59,806 nt of DNA from NCBI GenBank assembly GCA_017439305.1, contig JAFSJK010000016.1:1-59806 (forward strand), given 5' to 3'. A model generated the notes under the pieces. It saw only the letters and a program-made list of their open reading frames with translations, was not told where the DNA came from and searched no databases. The translations under genes were made by a program, and so were the position numbers. Positions 34,502 through 43,614 of this stretch are shown piece after piece. The first letter of the stretch is position 1; every line of letters begins with the position of its first letter. The stretch is from Bacteroidales bacterium. Lineage in GTDB: Bacteria > Bacteroidota > Bacteroidia > Bacteroidales > UBA932.

Positions 34502-35701
34502 TTATTTCAACCGGCCGAGGCCGCGCTTGATGGTTCTTTTGACCCAGTTCTTGAGAAACCGTCTCCTATAAGCCCGTCCTGGGCCTTTATCTTCCGGATT
34601 CTGGAGGAATCGGATGTCGGCGGTCCGCAGGTAATGGAAATACTGCCGAGTTGTCTCGTATCCCCTGTACCAGTCATCCATGCACAGGCGCTCGTTCGTG
34701 AATGTCTTGTTGCAGTGTATGGTCCGGGCCATCCCGTCCAGGCTATCACCCAGCAGGGTCTTCACATACATCGCCGGAAGGCTGACCCCCATTTTGGTGA
34801 TAGCATATCCGGATCCTCCGAACCGGAGGTTGATCTCGCTGAAATACAATTTGCCGCTGGAAAGGTAGAAGTCGATGTCAAAGATACCGACGAACCCGAG
34901 TTTCCGGACAAACTCCTTGAATTTCAGGACGATGTCTTCAAATCCTTCGAGTCCGCTCACCCTGCCGAATTTGGTGATGCCGGGCCGGTAGATGCCGCTT
35001 ACCAGCATCTCGACCAGACCCGGGATGATGACATTCTCTCCGTCGGAGAAACCGAGAACAGCATACTCCTTCTCGATTTTCAGATATTCTTCGACCATCA
35101 CCTGAAGGTCATATTCCCGGCACATCCTGCGGATGAGGTTGTGCAGTTGCTCCTCATTGTCGCAGCGCTCCAGCCCTCTTTTCCCACCGAGAATCGTCGA
35201 TTGCGCTTTGGGAAAACAAGGATATTTGATCCCGTCAGGGAGGACATATTTCCCGTCTTGGGTGAAGAAGGAAACGGACTGGGCGACATTCAAACCCACG
35301 GAAGCGGCCAGTTCCTTCTGCTTCCCCTTGTCATTCCAATCCTTGATGGTTCCGCCGTTCTTGATGTACGGGAAATGGAAATAGGGTTCCAGTTCTTCCC
35401 GATGCTCGTCGATGACACAGGACGAAAAATCGCTGTCCGGGATCAGGATGACTTTCCGTCCGGGATCCTTGCACTTTTCCAACGCCTGCATCAGTTCCTC
35501 CTCCGACTTGCCGAAGAAATGAACCTTGCTGACGTATTTGCTGTATAGGTCAATGTCCTTGATGGTCTCCAGGCCGGGTCCTTTCGGATTGGGGCCCACC
35601 ATCGACAGGATGATGATTTCGCAGTCGAGGCCGGCCAGGGCCCAGACAAGACCGAGCCGGGAGGTGAAACTGTGGCCGATGATTACGATCTTGGGTTTCA
35701 T
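34502..35701 (-). CDS. ATP-grasp ligase (copy 2)
   Basis: This protein of about 399 residues opens MKPKIVIIGHSFTSRLGLVW, a preATP-grasp Rossmann strand and turn. The ATP-binding part includes GIKYPCFPKAQ and LQVMVEEYLKIEKEY, and the metal-binding end is GIFDIDFYLSSGKLYFSEINLRFGGSG (Asp/Glu/Asn set). Such enzymes join a carboxylate to an amine or thiol through an acylphosphate. An alternative start at 35728 overlaps the previous gene by 14 bases. No fixed substrate can be read from the sequence. Confidence 0.85.
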   Translation of the reverse strand: MKPKIVIIGHSFTSRLGLVWALAGLDCEIIILSMVGPNPKGPGLETIKDIDLYSKYVSKVHFFGKSEEELMQALEKCKDPGRKVILIPDSDFSSCVIDEHREELEPYFHFPYIKNGGTIKDWNDKGKQKELAASVGLNVAQSVSFFTQDGKYVLPDGIKYPCFPKAQSTILGGKRGLERCDNEEQLHNLIRRMCREYDLQVMVEEYLKIEKEYAVLGFSDGENVIIPGLVEMLVSGIYRPGITKFGRVSGLEGFEDIVLKFKEFVRKLGFVGIFDIDFYLSSGKLYFSEINLRFGGSGYAITKMGVSLPAMYVKTLLGDSLDGMARTIHCNKTFTNERLCMDDWYRGYETTRQYFHYLRTADIRFLQNPEDKGPGRAYRRRFLKNWVKRTIKRGLGRLK

Positions 35702-35714
35702 GCTTTTCGTCGTT

Positions 35715-36833
35715 TTAGAACTCAGCATGCCGCTGTCTGATGATCAACAAGAAGGTTTGGAAGAACGGACGGGGATCGCCCCAGTCAAAGACGTCCCAGT
35801 ATGCACCGAACATATCCTTGAAAGACTGCACGACCTGGCCTTTGGCCTTGGTCCCGACCAGGTCCCGGACGACATTGATCCAGCGGATGCGTTTTTTTCG
35901 GGGAATCAATCGGACGGGTTTCTCAGGCAGAGCGGCGTAGAAAGCCTTCCAATTGGAGAACTTGCGGTAAAAGGCGCTGTGGCTTCCCGGGGTCCTGGTA
36001 TTGACGTCCATAATCAGGGCGCTCCCTTCCGGAAGGTACTTGAAGTCGATTTGGATAAAACCACAGTAGTCAGTATGGCTCAGAAACTTTTCCGTTTCCG
36101 CCACCAGCTCTTCCGAGAGACTGTCCGGTAATTCTTCCAGATAGGAGGATATCCCGGTCGGATAATGCCGGACTTCCTCGAAGGCGACGCTTCCCAGGAG
36201 GACACCCTGATGGACATAGGCATGCAACGAATAATCCTTCGCTTCCGGAGTGACCATTTCCTGTACGATCACCTGGTCGGGATTGTCCGGCATCTCTTTC
36301 ACGAAGGCTTCAAGTTCATCCTGTGTGTCGGCCCGCCTGGTCTTGAAGGACAGGACGTATTCCACATCCCTTTTCAAGACCAGAGGGAATGCCAGGTCCC
36401 CTTTCTTGTAATCCCGTAACATACGGAAAGGAGCCGTCTTTGCTCCGTATCGGACCACTTCGTCATACATCAGATGCTTTGTAGTCAGGATGTCGATCCA
36501 ATGCAGCGGGGAAGACGAGACCGTATACTTTTCGTAGAGTTCCGGGAGATTGAACCGGATGTCGGTAAGCAAGTTGGCTGAGCTGATGAATACGCAGAGC
36601 CTGTCAGGGAAGGAGTGCTGCAATTCCTGCAATTGCCGGTCCAGGTCCTCCAGACTGGAGAAATAGTGGCGCACGCCGTGGCGCGATAATTCCCACGCGT
36701 GCGTCGGCCTTCTCCGGTCAACGAAAAAATGCACATGCAGATGCGTTTTGTGCATGCAGTGGAGAAGGGCCAATCCCTGCTCCTCCATGCCCAGGATGAC
36801 GATGCAATGTTCTCTTTCTTTGCTGAAAGGCAT
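35715..36833 (-). CDS. ATP-grasp ligase (copy 1)
   Basis: This 372-residue protein has the preATP-grasp domain (CIVILGMEEQGLALLHCMH), the ATP-binding region FPLVLKRDVEYVLSF and QVIVQEMVTPEAKDYSLH, and the metal-binding end FIQIDFKYLPEGSALIMDVNTRTPGS. The layout is like D-aspartate ligase and other peptide-forming ATP-grasp enzymes found in capsule loci. It starts one base after the stop of the permuted peptidase gene and overlaps or abuts the second ATP-grasp gene, so the two may act in sequence. Confidence 0.87.
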   Translation of the reverse strand: MPFSKEREHCIVILGMEEQGLALLHCMHKTHLHVHFFVDRRRPTHAWELSRHGVRHYFSSLEDLDRQLQELQHSFPDRLCVFISSANLLTDIRFNLPELYEKYTVSSSPLHWIDILTTKHLMYDEVVRYGAKTAPFRMLRDYKKGDLAFPLVLKRDVEYVLSFKTRRADTQDELEAFVKEMPDNPDQVIVQEMVTPEAKDYSLHAYVHQGVLLGSVAFEEVRHYPTGISSYLEELPDSLSEELVAETEKFLSHTDYCGFIQIDFKYLPEGSALIMDVNTRTPGSHSAFYRKFSNWKAFYAALPEKPVRLIPRKKRIRWINVVRDLVGTKAKGQVVQSFKDMFGAYWDVFDWGDPRPFFQTFLLIIRQRHAEF

Positions 36834-36834
36834 T

Positions 36835-37728
36835 CTACTGTTTCTTGGATTTCAGGATCTTGGCTCCGATATGCCTTGACAAGGCAACGGCCGCCTCATT
36901 GCTGGAAGGAAGCAGCATGTCATAGACCAGGTCCCGGATGGAAACGAGGTCTCCGGCCGATAGATTGTCGCCCGATCCGCCGATGATGTCCGAGGGAACG
37001 ATCCTGACCATCTCATCCTCGTCGGAGATATAGTCATAAGCTGTCACCAGGGCCATTAATTTGGTCAGGGAAGCCGGAATTCCTGTCTCATCCGGGGACT
37101 TTGACACCAACAGTTCAGGGATGCCGCTGTCGCAAGGAAGTTTGCAAACTGCCAGCCGCGGGGTTTCCACGGTCAGTTCCACTGGCTGTCCCTGCAGGAA
37201 AGAGTCCAAATAATCAACCAGTTTCCGGGCGTCCCGCCATCGGCTTTCATCGGTCGGTCCGCCCATCAGAACGCAGGCCAGTCTGACACCGTTCACGGAA
37301 GTTATCCAGGCGAGATTGTAGTTGACGTGACCAGGGGCTGTAATCGTGCCCGTCTTGCCGCCCAGGATCGGATACTTCGAAATCCCGGATTGTGCGCCGA
37401 AGACGGTTGAGGCGATGGACACTGTCCTGGCCCGTTGGCCCTGGACGGAGATTTCGTACCGGTCTTTTCCCCATTTCTCCGCGATTTGGGGAATCTGCAA
37501 AGCATGGATAAGGATTTGGATGAAATCCCTGGGAGATGCGGCGGAGCCCCGCCACTTCAGTCCGGATGCATCAGGAAAACAGGCGCTGGATGCTCCGATG
37601 GATGCGGCTTTCCGGTTCATCTCGGCGACGAACACATCCTTGTATCCTCGCTTTCGGGACCTATAGTCAGTAATCAAAGCGGGGAGATCCTTCCATCCAT
37701 AGCGGCGTATGTAATCCAGGACTTTCAT
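36835..37728 (-). CDS. Circularly permuted S11 D,D-peptidase homologue
   Basis: This 297-residue protein carries all three penicillin-binding motifs of D-Ala-D-Ala carboxypeptidases, but in the wrong order. It starts with the mid-domain segment FVAEMNRKAASIG...FPDASGL (33-57), continues to GGKTGT (Lys125-Thr-Gly), then GIPASLTKLM (Ser220-x-x-Lys223) and LLPSSNEAAVALSRHIG (Ser275-x-Asn277). In PBP5-type enzymes the order is SxxK, SxN, KTG. The break lies between RHIG and FVAEMN, which are adjacent in ordinary S11 proteins. No signal peptide is visible, also atypical. Its start directly abuts the stop of the MurF-like gene. Confidence 0.85.
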   Translation of the reverse strand: MKVLDYIRRYGWKDLPALITDYRSRKRGYKDVFVAEMNRKAASIGASSACFPDASGLKWRGSAASPRDFIQILIHALQIPQIAEKWGKDRYEISVQGQRARTVSIASTVFGAQSGISKYPILGGKTGTITAPGHVNYNLAWITSVNGVRLACVLMGGPTDESRWRDARKLVDYLDSFLQGQPVELTVETPRLAVCKLPCDSGIPELLVSKSPDETGIPASLTKLMALVTAYDYISDEDEMVRIVPSDIIGGSGDNLSAGDLVSIRDLVYDMLLPSSNEAAVALSRHIGAKILKSKKQ

Positions 37729-39249
37729 CTACGGGATCAGCATCTGGAGTTTCCAATGGCGCTTCATCCGCCTTTCTTCCCGGTCTTTTTCTTCAAACAT
37801 ACGGGGCCAGAGTTTCTTGATGCACTGGTCCAGATGCCCGGAGTGACTGGCCTTGAACAGGTACAGATTGCCTTGGGACAGGGAGGGTTTCAACGTTCGG
37901 ACAATCTCGTCAATGGAATCCGGATAAGAAACGGCAAGGTCCTGTCGGAACGGGAAATCCTTGGCTGCTGCGTGGAATTGGTCTCCAATCAGGAGCAGCC
38001 GGTCGATGTTGGCTTGGTTGACATCCTTCAGGATGGACAGGTGTTCGGCGGCTGCCTCATCGCCCAGTTCCTGGACATCTCCGAGAATGGCGATCCGCTT
38101 GGCGTTTTCTGCAATAGGAATGGCCGAAGCTGCGTCCAGTGCGGAGCGGATGGAACGCCCGACGGCATTGAAGCAGTCCGCATAGATGGTATCCCCTTCC
38201 TGGCTCTTGTACACGTTGTTCCTGAACCCGGTTGTCTTGTATTTTCCCAGGCCGCATGCGATGGTTTGCGGTGAGAGACCGGCGTGACGGCCGGCGGCAT
38301 AGGCATACAGGGAGTTCAGCACGTTATGACGGGCAAAAATGTTTTTGAGATGGACGGGAACGGCCGATCCACCATCAACGATGGTATAATGCAGACCGTC
38401 TTCCCTGACCTCGATGTCCCGGGCATAATAGTCGGCGGAGTCGTCCGATTCTGAAACGAAGACGATTTTTTTCCCTTCCAGCCGGTCCAAGGCGTTGAAT
38501 GCATTCTTGTGGACGACGACGATGCCGTCTTCCGCCAGGGAATCGGCCAGGTTGCAGACCTCGTCGAAAATGGTGTCCATGCTGCCCAGCCGACCGATAT
38601 GGGAACGGTCCAACTCCGTGATGATGACGACGTTGGGTTTCATCATCAGGGAGATGGTCTTTGTCGTTCCGGGGACGGATTCCGCCACTTCCTGGACCCA
38701 CTGGTCGATACGCTTGGAGAGATGCTGGACGGAAAAGCCGACAATATGCGGTTCGTTTTCGTTCAGCGGCTCCGTCAGCGTCCGGAATTGTTCCCGGTAA
38801 ACGGTTGAAATCATGTTCTTGACAGAGGTCTTCCCGATACTGCCGGTGACGGCCGTGACGCCGATGTCCGGGAACAGCTCCCTGTACTTCGCGCACATCT
38901 TTCCGTAGGTGAGCAAAGGGTCCGGGACGACGATGCAAGGAATCCCGATATCAAATTTCTCTTTGACGACGCAGGCAAAGGCGCCGAGCCTTTTGGCCTG
39001 TTTCATATATTCCAGTTTCTCCCGGTATAAACCGAAGGCCAGGCAATCAGGTACCATCCTTTTCTTGATGAAGGATACCAGCTTGACCGGGTGGTCCAGA
39101 AGGGCAAGGACATCCGGTTCCAAAGAGGCTTCCGGGATCTCCGCCGCTTCCAGCAGGTCCCTCAGCTTGATTGAACCTTGCCGTCGGTATCGGATGGAAT
39201 CAAGGCATTTGAAAAACAAGTTGCGAAAGAAAAAGCGTAAGTCTTCCAT
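37729..39249 (-). CDS. MurF-like Mur ligase family protein
   Basis: This 506-residue ATP-dependent amide ligase has a P-loop TGSIGKTS (135-142), a MurF-like ASHLG/fGS equivalent in RSHIGRLGSMD (216-225), the ribose and substrate region DCFNAVGRSIRSAL (358-371), corresponding to MurF DSYNANPDSM, and LGDVQELG (389-396) as in MurF LGDMLELG. The N-terminal domain is divergent, so the substrate is probably not the usual UDP-MurNAc-tripeptide. The location between the flippase and the permuted peptidase points to a special role in polymer or peptide synthesis. The basic tail is KDREERRMKRHWK. Confidence 0.85.
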   Translation of the reverse strand: MEDLRFFFRNLFFKCLDSIRYRRQGSIKLRDLLEAAEIPEASLEPDVLALLDHPVKLVSFIKKRMVPDCLAFGLYREKLEYMKQAKRLGAFACVVKEKFDIGIPCIVVPDPLLTYGKMCAKYRELFPDIGVTAVTGSIGKTSVKNMISTVYREQFRTLTEPLNENEPHIVGFSVQHLSKRIDQWVQEVAESVPGTTKTISLMMKPNVVIITELDRSHIGRLGSMDTIFDEVCNLADSLAEDGIVVVHKNAFNALDRLEGKKIVFVSESDDSADYYARDIEVREDGLHYTIVDGGSAVPVHLKNIFARHNVLNSLYAYAAGRHAGLSPQTIACGLGKYKTTGFRNNVYKSQEGDTIYADCFNAVGRSIRSALDAASAIPIAENAKRIAILGDVQELGDEAAAEHLSILKDVNQANIDRLLLIGDQFHAAAKDFPFRQDLAVSYPDSIDEIVRTLKPSLSQGNLYLFKASHSGHLDQCIKKLWPRMFEEKDREERRMKRHWKLQMLIP

Positions 39250-39276
39250 AAAAAAGCATAATTGAAGTGAATGCGG

Positions 39277-40824
39277 TCAGGACTTTCTGACATTCTTGAT
39301 CGCTTTATTGAACATGGACAAGAGTCTTTCCCGTTCGGATGGCGTGCAACCCAGGAAAAAGGAACAGGCTCCGGCGGAAACGATGCAGGCAGGCACGACT
39401 ACAAGGAATCTGCCCCAGCCTTCCTGCATATTGAAATAGAGGATCAGCGGGATGATGACGGATGCGACGGCGGCAAGGATGGACGGGCACATCACGGAAA
39501 AGACAAATTCCCGGACGGAAATCTTGAGTTGATACTTGCTCAGGAACATCATGATGACAACCTTGATGCAGGCAAGGATGATGGCACAGGTATACGTCCA
39601 TTCCGGAACGAAACCGCGGTGTAGAAGAACGTAGACCACCCCGAAAAGAACAAACTCCAGCGTGCTGAAAATGAGTTGGTACCACATGATGTTCCCTGTA
39701 GACCGGATGCCCATAGCAAGCACGACATGGAAAGTATTGATTGTATTCAGGATCAAGGTGAGCCTGATGAAGTTAACCGTGTGTTCGGGAACCTCCTCCA
39801 GCCAGATGTCCGTGACGAAGTTGGCTTCCAGGAGAAGGGGAAAAACGATAATCCACATGATGAAGAAAGTGAATTTCGTTCCCCTGAAAAGCAGTTGCTT
39901 CATATAGTCGTGGTCCCCGGATGCATAAGACTGGGTTACCTGCGGGTTGATGGCCATCGTGAAATTGTTCACGAAGATGGACACGGCATGATTGACCGTG
40001 TTGGACAGGTGCCTTGCTGCATTCACGGCGGGTCCGTAGACGACGTTCACGACCATGTTCACGCCTTGTCCGGAGAAAGTCCCGGACGTCTTCCCCAGAA
40101 AGTTCCATCCGGCATAGGAGAATAGTTCCCAGAATTTCCGGGTATTCCAGTACCACCTGATCCGGCATTCCTCGAAATGCTTCATGGCATAGACCCTGGA
40201 GATCATCTGTTTCGTGAGCGTGACGCTCAGGAGCAGCGCTGCGTACAGGATCAGTTTGTCCGTATCTCCAAGAGAGAATGTGATCAGCAGTGCGATGAAG
40301 AATTTCAGCACGACTTCACCTACGTCGATGTAAGCGAAGACGCCCATTTTCTCGTGGGCGATGATGGAAGCCGTGAAGGAAACGACGAGGAAACTGGATA
40401 CCGAAGACAGGACAGAGAACTGAAAGCACCAGAAGGCGGCGTTCAACCGGCCTGGCGGAATGGTCATTTTGTTGAACAGGAACCACAGACCGAAGGTCTC
40501 CGTCAGGACGACGACAATGATGGAAAGGATGACCATGATGTTCAGTGACATGGCAAACGTATTGCTCAGTTCTTCCTTGTCACCTTTTCCCATCGCGAAA
40601 TTCAGGAACCGGCTGATAGCACCGTTCAGCGAACTGGCCACGATGGAAAACATGGACACGAAACTGCCTACGACTCCATATACGCCATAGTCGTCCACCC
40701 CCAATCCCTTCAGCACTAGCCTGCTTGTGTACAGGGAAATGAACAGGCTCAGCAGGGAACGCAGGTAAAGCAAGACCGTGTTCTTGGCGATCCTCTTGGT
40801 CTTCGTATGAACGGTTTCAGGCAT
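39277..40824 (-). CDS. wzx: Flippase of the Wzx/MATE-like polysaccharide transporter family
   Basis: This 515-residue protein with about twelve to fourteen membrane helices opens RIAKNTVLLYLRSLLSLFISLYTSRLVLKGLGVDDYGVYG, the usual Wzx start. Conserved polar positions follow in TM2 and TM7. It would flip the undecaprenyl-linked repeat unit to the periplasm for polymerisation. It starts 3 bases before the LicD gene's stop. Confidence 0.92.
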   Translation of the reverse strand: MPETVHTKTKRIAKNTVLLYLRSLLSLFISLYTSRLVLKGLGVDDYGVYGVVGSFVSMFSIVASSLNGAISRFLNFAMGKGDKEELSNTFAMSLNIMVILSIIVVVLTETFGLWFLFNKMTIPPGRLNAAFWCFQFSVLSSVSSFLVVSFTASIIAHEKMGVFAYIDVGEVVLKFFIALLITFSLGDTDKLILYAALLLSVTLTKQMISRVYAMKHFEECRIRWYWNTRKFWELFSYAGWNFLGKTSGTFSGQGVNMVVNVVYGPAVNAARHLSNTVNHAVSIFVNNFTMAINPQVTQSYASGDHDYMKQLLFRGTKFTFFIMWIIVFPLLLEANFVTDIWLEEVPEHTVNFIRLTLILNTINTFHVVLAMGIRSTGNIMWYQLIFSTLEFVLFGVVYVLLHRGFVPEWTYTCAIILACIKVVIMMFLSKYQLKISVREFVFSVMCPSILAAVASVIIPLILYFNMQEGWGRFLVVVPACIVSAGACSFFLGCTPSERERLLSMFNKAIKNVRKS

Positions 40825-40827
40825 GGA

Positions 40828-41628
40828 TTATTTCCAAAACGCCTTGCTCTCGTGCACCGAATACCGCTTCTCCGGCGGCGGCGGTGTCATGTAGTTCGGC
40901 CCGAAAGTCTCTGTGAGCGCTTTGTCGGAATCCGCCGGGCATCGGAACTGCCGGTCCTCGAAAGGCATCAAAGTGAAGGGCTCCAGGGCCTCTTTCGGGA
41001 CGAAAACCCGATACTTCCAGTCAACCAGGGAGGACGCATAGGCGCAGGAATCGTAGTCGTTAGATGCGATATACTTGTCCTCGGCCTGCAGGATCTTCTG
41101 CAGGGACACGAACGGATGCACGATCTTTCCCAGCAGTGCCATGCAGCTCTTCTTGAAGCCGGTCTTGCGCCCGATCTTGAACTTGCGGGTGAACCGCTGG
41201 TTCGCGGCCATGGACCGGTAGAAGGCGACCTTCTTCATCATCTTGACGCCTTCTTCCGGAGAGTGGATGCCGTCCAGGAGGAAGATGTCCACGAATACGC
41301 CCCAGTTGCCGTCACCGCCGTCTTCCTGGACGACGGTCCGGATGTCGTGGACCTTCGGGAAGTCGAGGGGATAATCCTTGTCGGTCCAAGCCGACAGGAC
41401 CTTGTAGTACGGATGGTCGTATTCCCGGCAGAAGCGCTCGTAGTCCGGACGGGGCATCCAGATGTCGATATCGTCGTCCCAGGGAATGAATCCCTTGTGC
41501 CGGACGGCGCCGAGCAGTGAACCGTATGCCAGATAATACCGCAGTCCCTTCTCTTCACAGAAGCGCTGCATGTCCTCCAGGATGTCCATCATGTGGACAC
41601 GGAATTCGGCGGGGGATATCTCTTTCAT
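40828..41628 (-). CDS. LicD family phosphotransferase (copy 2)
   Basis: This protein of about 266 residues has YYLAYGSLLGAVRHKGFIPW, then DDDID (51-55) and MPRPDYERF. The start at 41628 (MKEISPAEF) gives an ATGA overlap with the GT8 gene; the longer frame runs inside that gene. The sequence differs considerably from the other two copies beyond the motif, suggesting a different acceptor or donor rather than simple duplication. Confidence 0.92.
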   Translation of the reverse strand: MKEISPAEFRVHMMDILEDMQRFCEEKGLRYYLAYGSLLGAVRHKGFIPWDDDIDIWMPRPDYERFCREYDHPYYKVLSAWTDKDYPLDFPKVHDIRTVVQEDGGDGNWGVFVDIFLLDGIHSPEEGVKMMKKVAFYRSMAANQRFTRKFKIGRKTGFKKSCMALLGKIVHPFVSLQKILQAEDKYIASNDYDSCAYASSLVDWKYRVFVPKEALEPFTLMPFEDRQFRCPADSDKALTETFGPNYMTPPPPEKRYSVHESKAFWK

Positions 41629-42557
41629 TTCTTGAATTTTTTCTTGTCGATGGGGTACCGGAGCACCATCTTGATCCGCTTCATCAGCGGAAGCCGCTCC
41701 AGCATCGTCATCTGGGAATCCCAGAACTGCTGGCAGAAGGCCTCGTCGAAGAACGGGCTCCGGCGGTATGCGGTCCACCAGATGTCCATGTTCATACAGG
41801 CGCCCTTCCAGGGCTTTGTGCCATTATAGTGTACAATGCCATGGTCAAGGGCATCATCCAAGGCTTCAGCCCCATAGATGGCCTCCATGTCGGCGCGCCG
41901 GTTGACGATGAGCCCGTATAGCTGGACCGTCATGCAGAATACCGGCCCGAGGGGCAGGAACCGCTTGTTGCAGGCGATGTTGATGATGTCCATGTCCTGC
42001 TGGTTGTAGTTGTTCTTCCCGAGCTCCCGGAATCTGTCGATCATCCCGTCGCGGCGGATCAGCGCCGAATTGATGACGAGGTTGCCGGAATAATAGTAGT
42101 TGTCCTTCCAGTCGATCCCGAGTCCGGCGATGTACTCCCGCATGGACGGCCGCAGCCGGGAACAGTTGTCCACGCCTGCGAAATAGTTCTCGCCAAGGTC
42201 CAGGTCATAATACTTGGACAAATCTTCCCGGATGATTACGTCCACGTCCGAATAGAGCAGCTTGTCGTATTCGGGGATGATCTCGGGGGAGAGGAGGCGG
42301 TAGTAGGCCGTCTCGGGAATGCCCCGGATCTCGTACGCGCCCACGAATTCGCCCGAAATCTCCCGGATGGTCAGACGGAAGTTGGAGAAACGTTCCTTGA
42401 GCACATTCAGGGACGAGAAATCGCATCCGGGTCCGTGCAGGATGAAGATGTCATAGAACGTTTCCGGCTCCGCGCTTTCCAGCAGGGAGGTCAGGCAGAC
42501 CCCCGCGGGCATCACGAGGCTCTGGTCGAAGGTAAAGAGGATGGGGACGGTCTTCAC
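41625..42557 (-). CDS. Glycosyltransferase family 8
   Basis: This 310-residue retaining GT-A enzyme has ILFTFDQSLVMPAGVCLTSLL, then YDKLLYSDVDVII with the D-x-D metal motif and YYYSGNLVINSALIRR. GT8 capsule enzymes typically add glucose or galactose. It starts at GTG in a GTGA overlap with the upstream gene. Confidence 0.92.
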   Translation of the reverse strand: MKTVPILFTFDQSLVMPAGVCLTSLLESAEPETFYDIFILHGPGCDFSSLNVLKERFSNFRLTIREISGEFVGAYEIRGIPETAYYRLLSPEIIPEYDKLLYSDVDVIIREDLSKYYDLDLGENYFAGVDNCSRLRPSMREYIAGLGIDWKDNYYYSGNLVINSALIRRDGMIDRFRELGKNNYNQQDMDIINIACNKRFLPLGPVFCMTVQLYGLIVNRRADMEAIYGAEALDDALDHGIVHYNGTKPWKGACMNMDIWWTAYRRSPFFDEAFCQQFWDSQMTMLERLPLMKRIKMVLRYPIDKKKFKK

Positions 42558-43606
42558 TTCAGGACGATGTCGTAGGTGTTGTAGGGAACCGCCGCCATCT
42601 TGAACTTGTAAGGCTCGTCACCGCGGCTCAGGTCCAGGTGCTCCGTCACGCCTTCCGCCATGTAATGCTGGAGGATTTCGGCGAGAAGGACGCAGCCAGG
42701 GGTGTAGTAGTTGTATTTCTCGTTGATGGCCAGGCGGGGATAGGAGCAGACCTTCTTGTCGTGGGTCAGGAATCCGCAGGCGAAGGAGATCATGTCGTCT
42801 CCATTCCAAAGGACATACGTACGTGCATTCTGCAGTTCCGGAATGGAGAGGGAATCGTGCTTGTGGTAGAACCAATGCTTCTTGAAGGTCAGGTAGTGCA
42901 CATATTTGGCGGTCTGCACGAGGATTCCCCCCTTGGTCTGGTCGGAAAAGACCCCTCTCTTGTACTTGTTGTGGAAACGGGCGTAGTACGTCTTCATCAG
43001 CAAGGCCCATACGTCCTTCGGCATGGGCCGGTCGCCGCCGTACACTTCCAGCCGGTGCTCGATCCCGTCGCGGTCCATCCTGCGGAAGGCCCGGGTCAGG
43101 TTGTGGCGGGAATAGCCCGACAGGGATGCCAGATACTCGTTCCAGTCCTTGGGAACGGGAATGTCGGCATAGACGACGGGTTGCGCCGAGACAATCCGCT
43201 CCTGCGGGGCGTTCAGGTACAGGGGAGACTGTTCCCAAAGGCGGAACAGTTTCATCGGACCGGGGAAGGAGTCATAGAAGAAGCGGATGCATTCCAACTT
43301 GTCCTCCTCGGAGATGCCGTCCTTGTACAGGGCATCGGCGATGTCGCAGCCGCCGATGTCACCCAGCATCTTGTAGTGTGCGTCCTTCCCCTTGACGTAC
43401 ACGAGCGGTACGATCATCAGGATTTCGCCGACCGCTTTATCCTTGATGCAGGCGATCCGGACGGAATGGCCGGATTTCCGGTTCTCTTCCCGGACGATAT
43501 ACTGCATATAGTCGTAGTACATGAAAGGGGAAACCATCTGGGTCTCCATCGCTTTCCAAGTACTCTCAAGATTCTCGAAGGGAATGATTTCTAATACTTT
43601 ATCCAT
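42554..43606 (-). CDS. FemAB/CelD-like GNAT family protein
   Basis: This 350-residue protein is built as two GNAT halves: the first with MYYDYMQYI and VGEILMIVPLVYV, the second with SGYSRHNLTRAFRRM, WALLMKTYYARF and CGFLTHDKK...GCVLLAEILQHYM. This is the CelD/BioF2 and FemAB arrangement. FemAB enzymes transfer amino acids from aminoacyl-tRNA to peptidoglycan precursors, while CelD-like members modify polysaccharides. The sequence cannot decide which applies. Confidence 0.77.
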   Translation of the reverse strand: MDKVLEIIPFENLESTWKAMETQMVSPFMYYDYMQYIVREENRKSGHSVRIACIKDKAVGEILMIVPLVYVKGKDAHYKMLGDIGGCDIADALYKDGISEEDKLECIRFFYDSFPGPMKLFRLWEQSPLYLNAPQERIVSAQPVVYADIPVPKDWNEYLASLSGYSRHNLTRAFRRMDRDGIEHRLEVYGGDRPMPKDVWALLMKTYYARFHNKYKRGVFSDQTKGGILVQTAKYVHYLTFKKHWFYHKHDSLSIPELQNARTYVLWNGDDMISFACGFLTHDKKVCSYPRLAINEKYNYYTPGCVLLAEILQHYMAEGVTEHLDLSRGDEPYKFKMAAVPYNTYDIVLK

Positions 43607-43614
43607 TGGGAAAA

